From NCBI GenBank assembly GCA_907163375.1, contig CAJQUW010010382.1, forward strand, positions 62,001-126,000: a stretch of DNA of 64,000 bases. Direction: 5' to 3'. This document shows, piece by piece, positions 22,041 to 32,051 of this stretch (position 1 is its first letter; the number at the start of each line of letters is the position of its first letter). Position numbers and translations under genes: made by a program. The notes beneath the pieces were generated by a model, which did not search any database, was not told the origin of the DNA, and saw nothing but the letters and a program-made list of their open reading frames with translations. The stretch comes from Prostheceraeus crozeri (Eukaryota; Platyhelminthes; Polycladida; Euryleptidae).

Positions 22041-23685
22041 ATCATTTCGTCTACTTGCTGACTCTAGAAAATGATAATTGTAAAAAGAAATTTGGTGTGC
22101 TGGAGTCATTCAAGGTTCCCTCATATACCCCTAGACGTAAATTTAGCGAGATTAGATATAGTTCAGCTGAGAAAAATTGCTTTTTAGCAAAAATACCTCC
22201 GAATTAACCGAGTTTACCCTAATTCGTTTAATATTAAGGAATGATAATTTGCTTTCTACAATTCATGTGAGTATTGAAGACTGAATAGCCTATAGCAAAT
22301 CATGGAAGCTTTTCTTTCGTGTGATTAAACGGTAGCCTAATGACTTTTTGGTGATTTGACCGACATTACCTTATTTCATCGAAAAACAACGGTCTGTAAG
22401 TGCAGTGCAACTATCCGCCTGAAAGCTGCACAAGATAAAATTGATTTTGCTAAAATTATTGATCATGCTACATTCGTGCACATACGTGCACATATGTTAC
22501 CCAAGCATATACGGCATTCAAAAGCCGTGCATGGGCTCCATAAATGGTAGTCGTGTGCTAATGCCAATCGAGTATACGAAATATATATTAGTGTAGTAGT
22601 ATACAAATGAAATTAGCAATGCGGTGATTACTATTTTGCGCTTATATGAGAAGATATTCATTACGAAAGGATCATGGTTGGATAATTCGAATGTGAATTT
22701 TTGTTCTTTGTGCCATCATATTGCTCATTTAGTTGTTAAATGATCGTTTTGCAATCTCTATTGAGGATCCCTCACCCTTAGATACACCTCCAAAAGGTCT
22801 AAGTCGGAGTAAGTCATTTTCACATAATCGATTCAAATAATGTCCGCGGGCCACTTTAGACATGAGAAGCGGTGGCGGGCAGCGGTGTTGGCCCACCACT
22901 GCATTAATGGATTAAAGTGTTAATAGTATGTAGTTTGCGACTGAACTACCCTCAGCTATTTTCTGTAAAAATTTCAAAATTATTTAAAGAATTATGACAG
23001 CAAATTGCCATTATACGCAAGTTACTGAATCTTTAGTCTTCAATTTCATTGTATTAAAAAAATGTTACTGACAATAAAGGAATTTTTGTCCGCGGTCAAT
23101 ATTTCGCAGTTCTCCATTACGGATGGAACTTGCGGTAATGCCAGATTGGACTTCTGATCATCAAACCAAGATGTTTGATAAATGAATATAGAAAATAGAT
23201 TAAATAAAAGCACAGATGTCAACAAAAAAATTACAAAAGTCGGTAGGCATAAATTGACATCAAAGGTCTGTCGCCTCATGTTGAATAAAGTCAGCGTGGC
23301 CTGGTGAAGAAGGTGCGTGGTATGGGTCCCAATGAATAAAGTCAAGTAAACGATTTTTCGTAAGCACTTACAGAGTTTTCCATTCACATTCAATATCAAA
23401 ATGAGCATGTTCATTTTATTTCAGGCAATTTCATCATTGTGCTAAAGTTAATGCATATTACGTCAAGTTAACATCTAGCAAACTTTGTTCAAGCAAATTC
23501 ACTATAGCTCATGCTTGTTAGGTTGTATGAATGATGTTTAATGATAAACCAGTCAAGTTAGCTATTTAAAAGTCAAGTTCGTCTGTATAGCGCCCATTAC
23601 GTCTAAACACGTCAGACAGTGTCAGCAGTATTAGTTCCATCAGCTCTGATGTTGCAATCCGACGATGCCCTTACGCCAGAATAAG

Positions 23686-24632
23686 CATCGGAATTAAAGA
23701 GCGACTTGTTGCAGCGTGGGAAGAAGGAAAGGATATTGTTGAAATGTCCAATATTTTAAACATAAATGTTTCTACAGCTCGGTAGATAATTTCAAAATAT
23801 TTGAGAGCAGGAAGTGTCAGCGATGCGAGAGGTGGGAGGCGTGAGGAATCTATGAAACTTACAGATATCGTGGTAAGGGAAATTGTAGAATCAGTGGAGC
23901 GGCATCCTTACTTTACTCTGGAACAGATAAGGGGGAAGTTGCACCCTCAAGATTTCTAAGCATTTCAAGAGCATTAGATCGCCAACTCATTACAATGAAA
24001 AAGTTGGAGGACTGTCCCGTTTGGTGGAACTCACATTAATCCGCAAGCGACGCACGACTTTTTTCCTATCCCTGTAAGGTATAAGGAATTCCTTTTTGCC
24101 CACTTGCTAAGTTCCTCGATGTGCCGTCGATTTCGAATTAATCACACTTCTAGCAAACCGAAACAGATAAACAAAATATTTAATTCTGTGCCGAGGACCT
24201 AATCTTAATTTGGTGATGGCAATTTCAGCTCTGGCTGGAGTTGTGTACTACGAACTAATTCATGTCTGTCACCAAATACGAGATAAGTTTTTTATTTACA
24301 GGTGAGAGATCCGGAAATTTCATTGGAAATTTGCTCACTATCAGGAGTGTAATATCGTTAATGGCACGGTTGTGATGAACAGCGCTCCTGTTCATCGAGG
24401 ATCCTTCTCCCCGAGTGAAGATCATGCCATTCTAATAAAGTATCCCCTTACAACCCTTTTTTGAATCCCAGCGAAAACGTCCTCGGCGTATTCAAACTTA
24501 AACTGCGAGCGATCCTGCGAGAAGACCCTACCAAAGACAGACTGTGCAACATCCCAGAGGGCATTTCCATGGCGGAACATCGTCTACGAATTCTTATGGA
24601 CTTATCCTCATCCATAATCGAAGATCAGTAGA
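23686..24632 (+). pseudogene. Tc1/mariner-like (IS630-type) transposase, heavily decayed
   Basis: Around 23686 the frame reads 'GIKERLVAAWEEGKDIVEMS' with a helix-turn-helix pattern, then a stop, then 'YLRAGSVSDARGGRREE' and 'VERHPYFTLEQIRGKL'. After a family-A-like insertion at 24036-24190, the catalytic part is seen as 'VVMNSAPVHRG' near 24370, where N replaces the expected D, and 'NPFLNPSENVLGVFKLKL' near 24455, containing the final E. It ends at TAG 24630-24632. DD(E) transposases of this group cut and join at TA. Stops, frameshifts, a lost D and an insertion make it dead. Terminal repeats were not found. Confidence 0.75.
24036..24190 (-). mobile_element. Family A/B fragment (one terminus only)
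   Basis: It contains 'ccgcaagcgacgcacgac' and ends in taattctgtg at 24190, matching the reversed left end of family A/B. The other end is missing. It interrupts the Tc1/mariner-like pseudogene. Confidence 0.72.
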
Positions 24633-26205
24633 CTCTAAGTTCCGACAAGGTCGAGCCAATGTGAAATCATGTAATGACTTACATGCATCGCTGTTTTGCC
24701 ATAAAAGAAGTTGAAAAATAGTTTTGAGTACAACATGAATATTTGGAACGAATTTGTTTGCTTTCCTTATAAGTTGCTTTTAATATTAGCGAAAATTATT
24801 GAAATAATTCCTTGCATAACATTTACACGAAAATGTCTGATTAAGTGTGTAATATCTTGAGCTAATAACGACTTTGGTTGAAATAAGTCTAATAGTAGAC
24901 GTAGTGGATATGGTTGAATTAACTACGAATCTGTATGGAAAAACATGTGCTTCACCTTCTATAAATAAAAAAATAGCATTTGTTCCAAAGTGTTTGCTTC
25001 GAAGCATTAGCTGCAGGCATTTACTGCCGCAGTAAGCATTTGCTTACGAAACTCTGATTCATATGAATAAAGCAAACCTTTTACTCTGCTTTATGAAGTC
25101 TTTACTTCGAAAATATGAAGTCAACTATTTAAGAAACTTCGATGCAGTAATCTTTTACTTCCGTTGCATCAGAGTGAGAAATGGCGGTCTTTATGCTCAT
25201 CCAAGAGCAAAAATATATTACTCCTGGAAGCCTCCTATGACTGACGATGAAAAGTATCAAAGACTACACCGCATTACGCCCAATGACATGCGCTTTTTAG
25301 CAAGCAAGTCCTTGGGCTTTCTTGCGAAACTCAAGGTGGTACGCTTTCGAATTCGCCTGGCCTGGCTCTGTGCACGATAGCAGAATACATCGAAGCTCTC
25401 CATTATTGTTACCAAGTGCCTTATTGAAGATTTCTCATACGATGATGAAAGTCATCCCAGTAGCCATTTATAATAGAATATAATGCTTACTAATTCAAAT
25501 TATTAGTAAAAGTAGTCCTAATGAGGACTGATGGCGTTCTCCAATCCGCAAGTGTACAAAGGCAATGCTACTGTAACCATTGGATTAATCAGTTCTTAAA
25601 AGAGCTCAATGTAGCTTTCTCGTGACAACGAATTAAAATTGATCAGCTTTGGCCCAATATCTGGTAAAAATGGAAATCTTAAGACTTGTAATACTACTCA
25701 TTCTTGCTGTTAATATACTAATACCATATATTCCAAACACTGCCGTATACACGTTCAAAACAGACGTCTAATATACTGTACCGACTACAGATGCTGATAG
25801 TGGAAATAGAATAAGACAATGGTCACCATAGGTTAAGGAAATTAAAAATGGATATTATAAAACAACAGGAAACCGATGAATAAAAATTGGAAAAGTGGAG
25901 GTAAAATATGGAAATACAACGATGCTACTACACCGATTACAAGTGAACTATATCTGACACTACACAAAGTGGATAATGGTAAGAGTGGATAAGTGGAAAG
26001 TGGATAATGGAGGTAAACAATCGAACTACAATGACACTCTACTACACCGAAAGCAATGAAACTATACACACTATACCTAAGACTACACATGGAAAATACT
26101 ATTTCTTCACTTGAATTTGTTATCGCCAGTTTCTTCATCCGTCTATAGTACTTAATGTAATTCCACATTTCTTCATTTGAATTACAATACATCGACCACT
26201 ACTTC
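24633..26205. other. Region without recognised genes, some internal repeats
   Basis: 24950-25070 has several copies of taagcatttgctt-like words. An unrecognised 105-codon open frame runs from 25063 to 25380 with no known motif. 25870-26100 holds two degenerate ~120-bp direct copies containing 'ctactacaccgat/aaag'. Its right part may be 3' noncoding sequence of the Penelope-like element that follows. Confidence 0.4.
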
Positions 26206-26263
26206 AGCTACCGATTAAGGGATATAAAACATAATACTGCAGTCCGTCAGTCATCAGCAGGTA

Positions 26264-26321
26264 CTCGTCTAGTTGTGTTTCGACCCCTAACCTGAACACT
26301 CAAACCCAGACGAGCGGGGTC
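26264..26321 (-). ncRNA. Candidate structured RNA motif in the 3' UTR of the Naiad-type element
   Basis: Read on the minus strand, ggacccc pairs with ggggtc and is followed by gaaac; ctcgtct (between those arms) pairs with agacgag after them. The two helices are interleaved, so a pseudoknot-like fold or alternative pairing is possible. Penelope-like elements carry hammerhead ribozymes near their termini, but the expected CUGAUGA before the first arm is not seen here, so this is only a candidate. Confidence 0.3.
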
Positions 26322-26801
26322 CCACACATAGTGGCTGACAAAATACTGAATAGGTAATAATGATATGTCTTGAAAGATATGTCACAAAGATAAATCAGAC
26401 ATCATTCAATTGTTGCGTTTCCCACATGTAAACTGATCCTGTCATTAAATTCATCCCATCAATAAATACAGTGTGCTTTTTGCGATCCGCACATGTAAAC
26501 AAATCCTGTACATCAATCTTTGCCTTTTCGATTCCCACAAGTAAACAGATCCTGTTCATCCTCGAATCCCATAAAGATGTAATCGCTGTGTGATAAATAT
26601 GTAATCCGCCTTTACACAAACTTCGCCTCATACATCAAGACTTAACAATGGGAGCTCTCTCATCTCCCGTAAGCCACGCTAAGCGCTCTGTATTCACTCT
26701 TCACCGCCCCCCATATGATGGCTACAAGTCATTGTTAGTCGTTTATTCACCTATGCAGCAAGGCATTAAGGAAAATGTGAGTCGTTTGTTGGTCGCGTGC
26801 C

Positions 26802-29531
26802 TCATTGAAATTCACAGAGTGAAGTGAATTGTCGAGCCGAGAAAAGACCATATTTGTGAAGCGATTCATTATGCCTTGTGAGAGCCTTTTCTGTGTAACT
26901 CATCAAGTCATGCTGAGAATAACCTCTAGATTTCATGATATTTAGTGTCTTGTTAGTTTTGTGTACAGCGTCTTGTAACTTCGAGCATATTCTACAATAT
27001 CTGACTACCTGCGACGCGAAAACATGAAGGGCCATCTGTAATGGGATCATGCTCTCCGGAAAAGTCAGTTGCACCACAGAGAAAGAGAAGTCATCTACCT
27101 TATGATATACTGAAGTTCTCAAGCTGTTCTGTGAGATTTGTATTTTCACATCAAGGTAAACTACCTCTTTATTGTTATCACCATTTCTCTCCGCCAACAA
27201 GTCAGGTGGATAAATTCTTTGAATCAACGAATTAAAGTGTTTATAATTGACAACACATATATCGTCTATGTATCTTGATGTAGGTGATAACAAGCGTGCT
27301 AAATGATATTTCTTAGTTTTTATCAAATTTTGCATAAAAACATATTCGCAGTGTAAGAGGAATAGGTCAGCTAGGAGTGGACTAGAATTTCCTCCCATTG
27401 GAATGCCTTTAATCTGCCTGAAAACTAAATTACCGAATGTGACGTAGGTCTGTGATAATAAGAAATGTATGGCTTCTTTTAACTTCTGTTTATCAAAACA
27501 GTGATAACCATTATATTTTTTCATTGAGCAAAAGGACTTATCATATCCAATGCAAATAAATTTTCTATTTGAGGAATTAAACACCAAATCCATAATAGCG
27601 AATATGTGATCTTCAATCAATTTTTGATCAAGATTCGTATATAAGGTTGAAAAATCGAAAACTTGCAATGAATGAACTTTTGTCGAATTTAATCTGTGTA
27701 GAAATTCTTGTGTGGACTTTATACTCCAGAAGCAATCGAAACCGCTGTTTCTCTTAATTGCCATACAATATCTCTGAAAATTGTCACGCAAAATACTTAA
27801 GGCTGAATTTACTTTGATGGAAAGCTTTTTCGATGTGCATTGTCGTGCTCCTGCTATGAATCTAAATTTGCATGGAGTTTTGTGAAATTTTGGAATCCAA
27901 TATAATTTTGGTAATTTTCTGTCTTTTTCACAGACAGATAGTTTAAACTCGCTTTTCATAATTGTTGTGTGTTGCTCAATTACATTCTGCGTTAAAATTT
28001 GCTCTGGACCATAGGTATCATTACCCGATATGTTCGACGTGGAAATATCAATTCCCAACTCGGCTAAGAGAATTTGTAGATAAAACTTTTTGCAAATGAA
28101 GGCATAATTATTAGATGCTTTATCAACTGGCGTAATTATGACGTCATTCTGCAATTCTTTCAGATTTTTACCCATTTTGACATTAATCTTGTGTCGATTA
28201 CTGTGTGCGGGAAATCTATTCGAGGATTTCTTGGCAAGATATATTCGATCTTTAATCAGTGCCATGATTCTTGATTTCCACGCTGAGAATAAAGTAGCCT
28301 CAAGCTTCTCTTTCTTACTTATTTTTGTAATATGCTCATCTAATGAATTACTAATTTGAGTTGTTATGGCACTCCAACTAAGGTTTTTGGGGATTCTGTG
28401 TTTGGTACCAAAACTAAAGAGTTGACGTAAGTCTTCATCATCCACAATATCCAGATCACCCGTTATTACGTGACCATAATGTGGGTAAACAAAAGATTGC
28501 CTCTTGCTACATGAGCATGGATTGTTCATGATGTGCATCACATCCTGAAACTTTAGGTTATTCAAAAAACGCCCATAATTGCAAAACTTCAATGCAGTGG
28601 GTTTATCTAATTTATAGAATATTTTCGGTGGATAACGTTCTTGAATTGTGCTTGGAATTAGCTTGCACACACTGTGATCGCAGAATATGGACATGAGATT
28701 GAGTGAGTCTATTGTCTGAGATTCGAACGGGATGATTATGGTTGCTCGTTCTTTTACATTTTTGTTCTCCGAGTCTAGGTTAAGTTTATGTTGAATGTAT
28801 GCTGTTAGTACAAATGTCATCATGTTTGTCTCATCCCTTGTCTTGCTTAGAATGGCTCTTAGCATAGTTTTAGGGAGAGATTTTAGATGATGATAAAACT
28901 TTGACATCCTACGCGTCTCAAAAGAATCTTGCAATTCTGGATAGGTATTGTCAAGTTCCATAATACTTGAGCTTTTTCTATCCGATTTTCTTAGTCCATG
29001 ACTCCTTTTTCGTCTGCTAATCGGATAACTAAAAAATGGATCATTGGATATGGACTGCTGAGATACACATCCACCTCCCAAAACTCTATCATTCAAACCC
29101 AAGGGGTATAAGGTATTGAGCATCTTGATATGCATGTCTTCCTTGCGGTTGAGCTCTCTGTTTATCTCTTCCTGTGATATGTATATATTGTCATCAACAT
29201 GATCAATAATTTGCAATTCAACATCAGTCCAAGAATGATGATCTTGCTTAAAGTGATTGCTAAGATATGTGTTTAAGTGACCTTTTAATACTGAATGACG
29301 ATGACCATTTAATCTACAATGTAACGGTTGCTTTGTCTGTCCTACATATTGCATTCCACATCTGCTACATGATATAAGATAAATAACATTTCTACTTTTA
29401 CAAGTAAAAACACCTGGCTGATCAAAGATAAACCGGTTGCCTGTACTGAAACTTTCGTAGCAATTTTCGGTATTCAAAGATTTACAACAAAGACATCTAT
29501 TGCTACCACAAAATCTAACGTTTTCTACCAA
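26802..29531 (-). CDS. Penelope-like protein: N-terminal GIY-YIG endonuclease, C-terminal reverse transcriptase
   Basis: 909 residues, no internal stop. Residues 8-16 ('CGSNRCLCC') and 55-58 ('CSRC') are likely zinc ligands. The GIY-YIG core follows: 'VIYLISC' (49-55), 'MQYVGQTKQPLHCRLNGHR' (60-78) and 'ELNRKEDMHI' (126-135) with the catalytic E, then 'LYPLGLN' (141-147). The RT has 'PKLYWIPKFHKTPCKFRFIA' (541-560), 'FDFSTLYTNL' (625-634, first catalytic D), 'GIPMGGNSSPLLADLFL' (709-725) and 'RYIDD' (753-757, catalytic pair). The C-terminal segment (~870-909) resembles the thumb. The enzyme would nick target DNA and copy element RNA. Intactness suggests recent activity. The start may lie further upstream; 29531-29580 holds a short tandem duplication of the first codons. 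Confidence 0.9.
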   Translation of the reverse strand: MVENVRFCGSNRCLCCKSLNTENCYESFSTGNRFIFDQPGVFTCKSRNVIYLISCSRCGMQYVGQTKQPLHCRLNGHRHSVLKGHLNTYLSNHFKQDHHSWTDVELQIIDHVDDNIYISQEEINRELNRKEDMHIKMLNTLYPLGLNDRVLGGGCVSQQSISNDPFFSYPISRRKRSHGLRKSDRKSSSIMELDNTYPELQDSFETRRMSKFYHHLKSLPKTMLRAILSKTRDETNMMTFVLTAYIQHKLNLDSENKNVKERATIIIPFESQTIDSLNLMSIFCDHSVCKLIPSTIQERYPPKIFYKLDKPTALKFCNYGRFLNNLKFQDVMHIMNNPCSCSKRQSFVYPHYGHVITGDLDIVDDEDLRQLFSFGTKHRIPKNLSWSAITTQISNSLDEHITKISKKEKLEATLFSAWKSRIMALIKDRIYLAKKSSNRFPAHSNRHKINVKMGKNLKELQNDVIITPVDKASNNYAFICKKFYLQILLAELGIDISTSNISGNDTYGPEQILTQNVIEQHTTIMKSEFKLSVCEKDRKLPKLYWIPKFHKTPCKFRFIAGARQCTSKKLSIKVNSALSILRDNFQRYCMAIKRNSGFDCFWSIKSTQEFLHRLNSTKVHSLQVFDFSTLYTNLDQKLIEDHIFAIMDLVFNSSNRKFICIGYDKSFCSMKKYNGYHCFDKQKLKEAIHFLLSQTYVTFGNLVFRQIKGIPMGGNSSPLLADLFLLHCEYVFMQNLIKTKKYHLARLLSPTSRYIDDICVVNYKHFNSLIQRIYPPDLLAERNGDNNKEVVYLDVKIQISQNSLRTSVYHKVDDFSFSVVQLTFPESMIPLQMALHVFASQVVRYCRICSKLQDAVHKTNKTLNIMKSRGYSQHDLMSYTEKALTRHNESLHKYGLFSARQFTSLCEFQ

Positions 29532-30750
29532 CGTTTTCTAACGTTACCACAAAATCTAACAAAATCTAACATGACAAAGATGCTTGTGTGACTGAGGACG
29601 CTGACGACGAAATGCACAGCACTTCGAGATAAAAGTAAACGCCGTCGGCAAGAATTAGCAGGATTTTTATGCGATGCACGGAACACCACTGGACAAATGC
29701 TTGAATTTCATGTGTCTATATGTTTGATGTTGTCAGATAGTATTTGATTATTGATCTCAATGATCTCATTTGCAGTTTTATAATTTTTCTGACTGAAAAA
29801 ATGTTTGGATAAAATTTATATTTCATGAATATGCCAGCACATAATTATTCACTTACTTATCTACAATTAAAGAATATATTATACCCAAACTAGATAATTT
29901 TTAATTTTCTGATAAACATGGGTCTTATTATGGGTCATACATAATGCATGCAATTACGAGCAACAAGGTGCTCAATCTACAGAGAACGTCTCAACATTAA
30001 CTTTGTTATTTTATACGAGAATGATCAATTAATTTAATCATTCCTTTGTTTTTCATTTTATCAATATTTATTTATGTTTTGCGTATTCAACATTAATTTT
30101 TCAATTGAATTTTGATGATTTCAATAGCAAACTAATTTAGTAGATGGGGTCGTCATATAATAAGTCATCCATTTCTTTAAACAGGTTGCTCAATAGTCTC
30201 TAAATAATAAGTTTACAATAAAGAATCTTTAGACCAAATTACAATTGCATAAATTCTACGTCATCCGGTTGACACTGATTCTGAGAAATGTTGTCAGTAA
30301 TAGAGCAGTAATTCCTTTTGCCATGAACTAGGAATGAGTTTCTTATTTCCTGTTCTTGTCATGTCGGATTTGTTTTTCGTGGTTGTCTTCATGTTTGCTA
30401 TTTTCTTGAGAGCTTACTTTTTATCCAAATGCTTTCCTACAGCTTTTAAATCGACCGAGAGATTAGCCAAAGCTTCTTCCTTTTTCTGCTTCGTTTCCGG
30501 AGTTGTCGAGAAGTGCTAGGTGATGACCTAAAATATTCACAAATGCCTCGTCGAACGTGTTCCCATCTTCTGTTTCATATCGTGGCTCATCTGTTCAGCA
30601 TTTGATATATCTGCGGATCCGCATTGACGGCATCAATGCTAGATGTTTCCTAATGTTGTGCTTGCACGATGAATTGCACCATGATAGTTGTCTGCTACAG
30701 TCGCTGACAGTCACGTGATTAGGAACACCGAGTTTAGTTGGAAGCTATTG
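29532..30750. other. AT-rich region without recognised genes
   Basis: It contains a short local duplication at 29520-29575 (aacgttttcta / aaaatctaac words) and otherwise no recognised element or gene. Confidence 0.45.
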
Positions 30751-30879
30751 CCTTTAAGCAAAAGCAAGCTATTATTCATATGAAGATAAGCAAATGCTTT
30801 TATTTTAAATGTTTGCTTCGTCAAGTTCGTGAGGCGCATGCTTTTTCTTCAAGCAAAATGCTATTAAGTATTTGCTAAT

Positions 30880-31000
30880 TTTTATTCCTACGGCCGCTTG
30901 TCTCCATCGCGGACTTCGGTTCGATTCCTGGGTCAGGCGAGTGCGGTCGCTGAATCAAGTTTGTTGGTATATTTTATTGACTTTATCGTTGTTATTCTCT
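30880..31000 (+). repeat. tRNA-derived SINE-like fragment (B box only)
   Basis: ggttcgattcc at 30918-30928 fits the RNA polymerase III B-box consensus GGTTCGANTCC. An A box is not clear upstream. The context 'cgcggacttcggttcgattcctg' is like tRNA-derived SINE heads. Not a complete tRNA: no acceptor or anticodon stem is formed. Confidence 0.35.
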
Positions 31001-32043
31001 TTAGATTTGCCGGTACATTATAAGAAGTCATTACACATTAGCATTTCACCAACACATTCATCCATGAGAGCGCGCTCTTATGAATGAGTGCGTCGCCAGC
31101 GATTTCACTATCTTTGTTGATGAAGAGAGCTTCGTTGATTTTTCGGACCGCACTATTTCGTACTTTGCGAAATTCCGCAATGTTGCGCCCTCCTCTATAA
31201 AGTCGCATACTTTTCAGAAATACTGTTTACTAACCAACTAATAAGTTTCAGAGATACTGGTTGCTGTTAGGTAATGCATTTTTGGATACAATGCTTGTCT
31301 TTCATGTTATACTGGCTTACCAAATTCAAGATTTGCCGTTTCAGCCTTGCCAACATATGGAAGCTTTATGAAAGTGGATAGTCCATTTTAATCGATGCAC
31401 TGTACCATTCAATCGGGGGCGAACGCACAGAAACACTGTTAAGATAACAATTCCCTAACAGTGTCACTCACCCATTGAATTTTTTTCTTGTCATCACATG
31501 CACTGTTTCTGTGCAAGACCCTCATATCATCAGCCTATATCATTCAGATACTGTTGTATGATCTTTGTGCTTCTCGAATATCGGCTGAATGGCTATTCCG
31601 AGACAGCACTCGAGCATGCAGAGGATAGTCATGAGAATTATATGGTTCAGATTTTTTATTAGCGTTCTCTATGAGCCACCACTTCAACTGAAGCCTGCAT
31701 CATTTGTATTGGACTGCAAGACGTGACAAGCGCACGCACGCTTCTCTATAAATGGAGTCCACAAAGTATTCCTCATTCGGGAAAATTTCAAGAATTATCA
31801 ATGTCACCAGCTGCATAATAACCAATATCCATTCTGTCTTGCTTTCTTCGGCCAATTATTCAATTAATTAATGGAAAATAGCAACTTAATTGGAATCAAT
31901 CTATGTTTCGTGTACTGCAACATAAAGTCAACGACAATGACTTTGCTCCATTGTCACAGCCAACTTTCGTATCAAGAAAGGGCAATGTCATCTAATTCTT
32001 TGAACGTGAGTCGGAAACTATCATTTTCTTGCTGGTCACCTCT
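31001..32043. other. Region without recognised genes; one MITE-like end at 31416
   Basis: 31416-31441 (ggggcgaacgcacagaaacac) matches ends seen at 60081 and 61546, and a small hairpin follows (aacactgtta ... taacagtgt). No partner end was found nearby. Nothing else recognised. Confidence 0.4.
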
Positions 32044-32051
32044 GTACCGAC

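Larger units (their letters stand above)
19597..22219 (+). mobile_element. pogo/Tigger-like DNA transposon (2.6 kb, TA target)
   Basis: Inverted termini gggtaaactcggctaattcg (left) and its close inverse at the right (23 of 24 positions by eye) are flanked by TA at 19595-19596 and 22220-22221. It encodes one DDE_1/CENP-B-type transposase gene (20018-21710). Just inside the right end are several degenerate ~22-bp copies of the terminal motif. The TA duplication, termini and protein all agree on the pogo branch of Tc1/mariner. Confidence 0.87.
19374..22901. mobile_element. hAT-type element split by a pogo/Tigger insertion
   Basis: The left end is cagtggtaggcaaccaagtg; the right end, read inward, is cagtggtgggccaacac. 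Both ends carry GGCCCGC-type blocks (19430 and 22860 regions). The flanks aactaatg (19366-19373) and cattaatg (22902-22909) agree at 6 of 8 bases, consistent with an old 8-bp TSD. No hAT transposase was found in the flanking parts; it seems to be a non-autonomous element into which a 2.6-kb pogo element jumped. Confidence 0.65.
26206..29531 (-). mobile_element. Naiad-type Penelope-like retroelement (intact ORF plus 3' UTR)
   Basis: An uninterrupted 909-codon ORF (26802-29531) is followed downstream by about 600 bases of noncoding sequence with interleaved inverted repeats (26264-26321) and three degenerate repeats containing cacatgtaaac (26421-26560). The domain order, GIY-YIG before RT, defines the permuted clade called Naiad/Chlamys in the literature on Penelope-like elements. 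The outer borders are not fixed; no TSD was seen. Confidence 0.8.

Noticed and set aside
21878..22207. 109-codon frame over the pogo subterminal repeats
   Set aside because: The apparent repeat peptide is just translation of the ~22-bp DNA repeats.
25063..25380. 105-codon open frame after a cluster of taagcatttgctt words
   Set aside because: No recognisable motif, no supporting splice signals, and it lies in repeat-like sequence; not reported as a gene.
30918..30928. Functional tRNA gene
   Set aside because: Only a B-box is present; no cloverleaf can be drawn and no A box was found.
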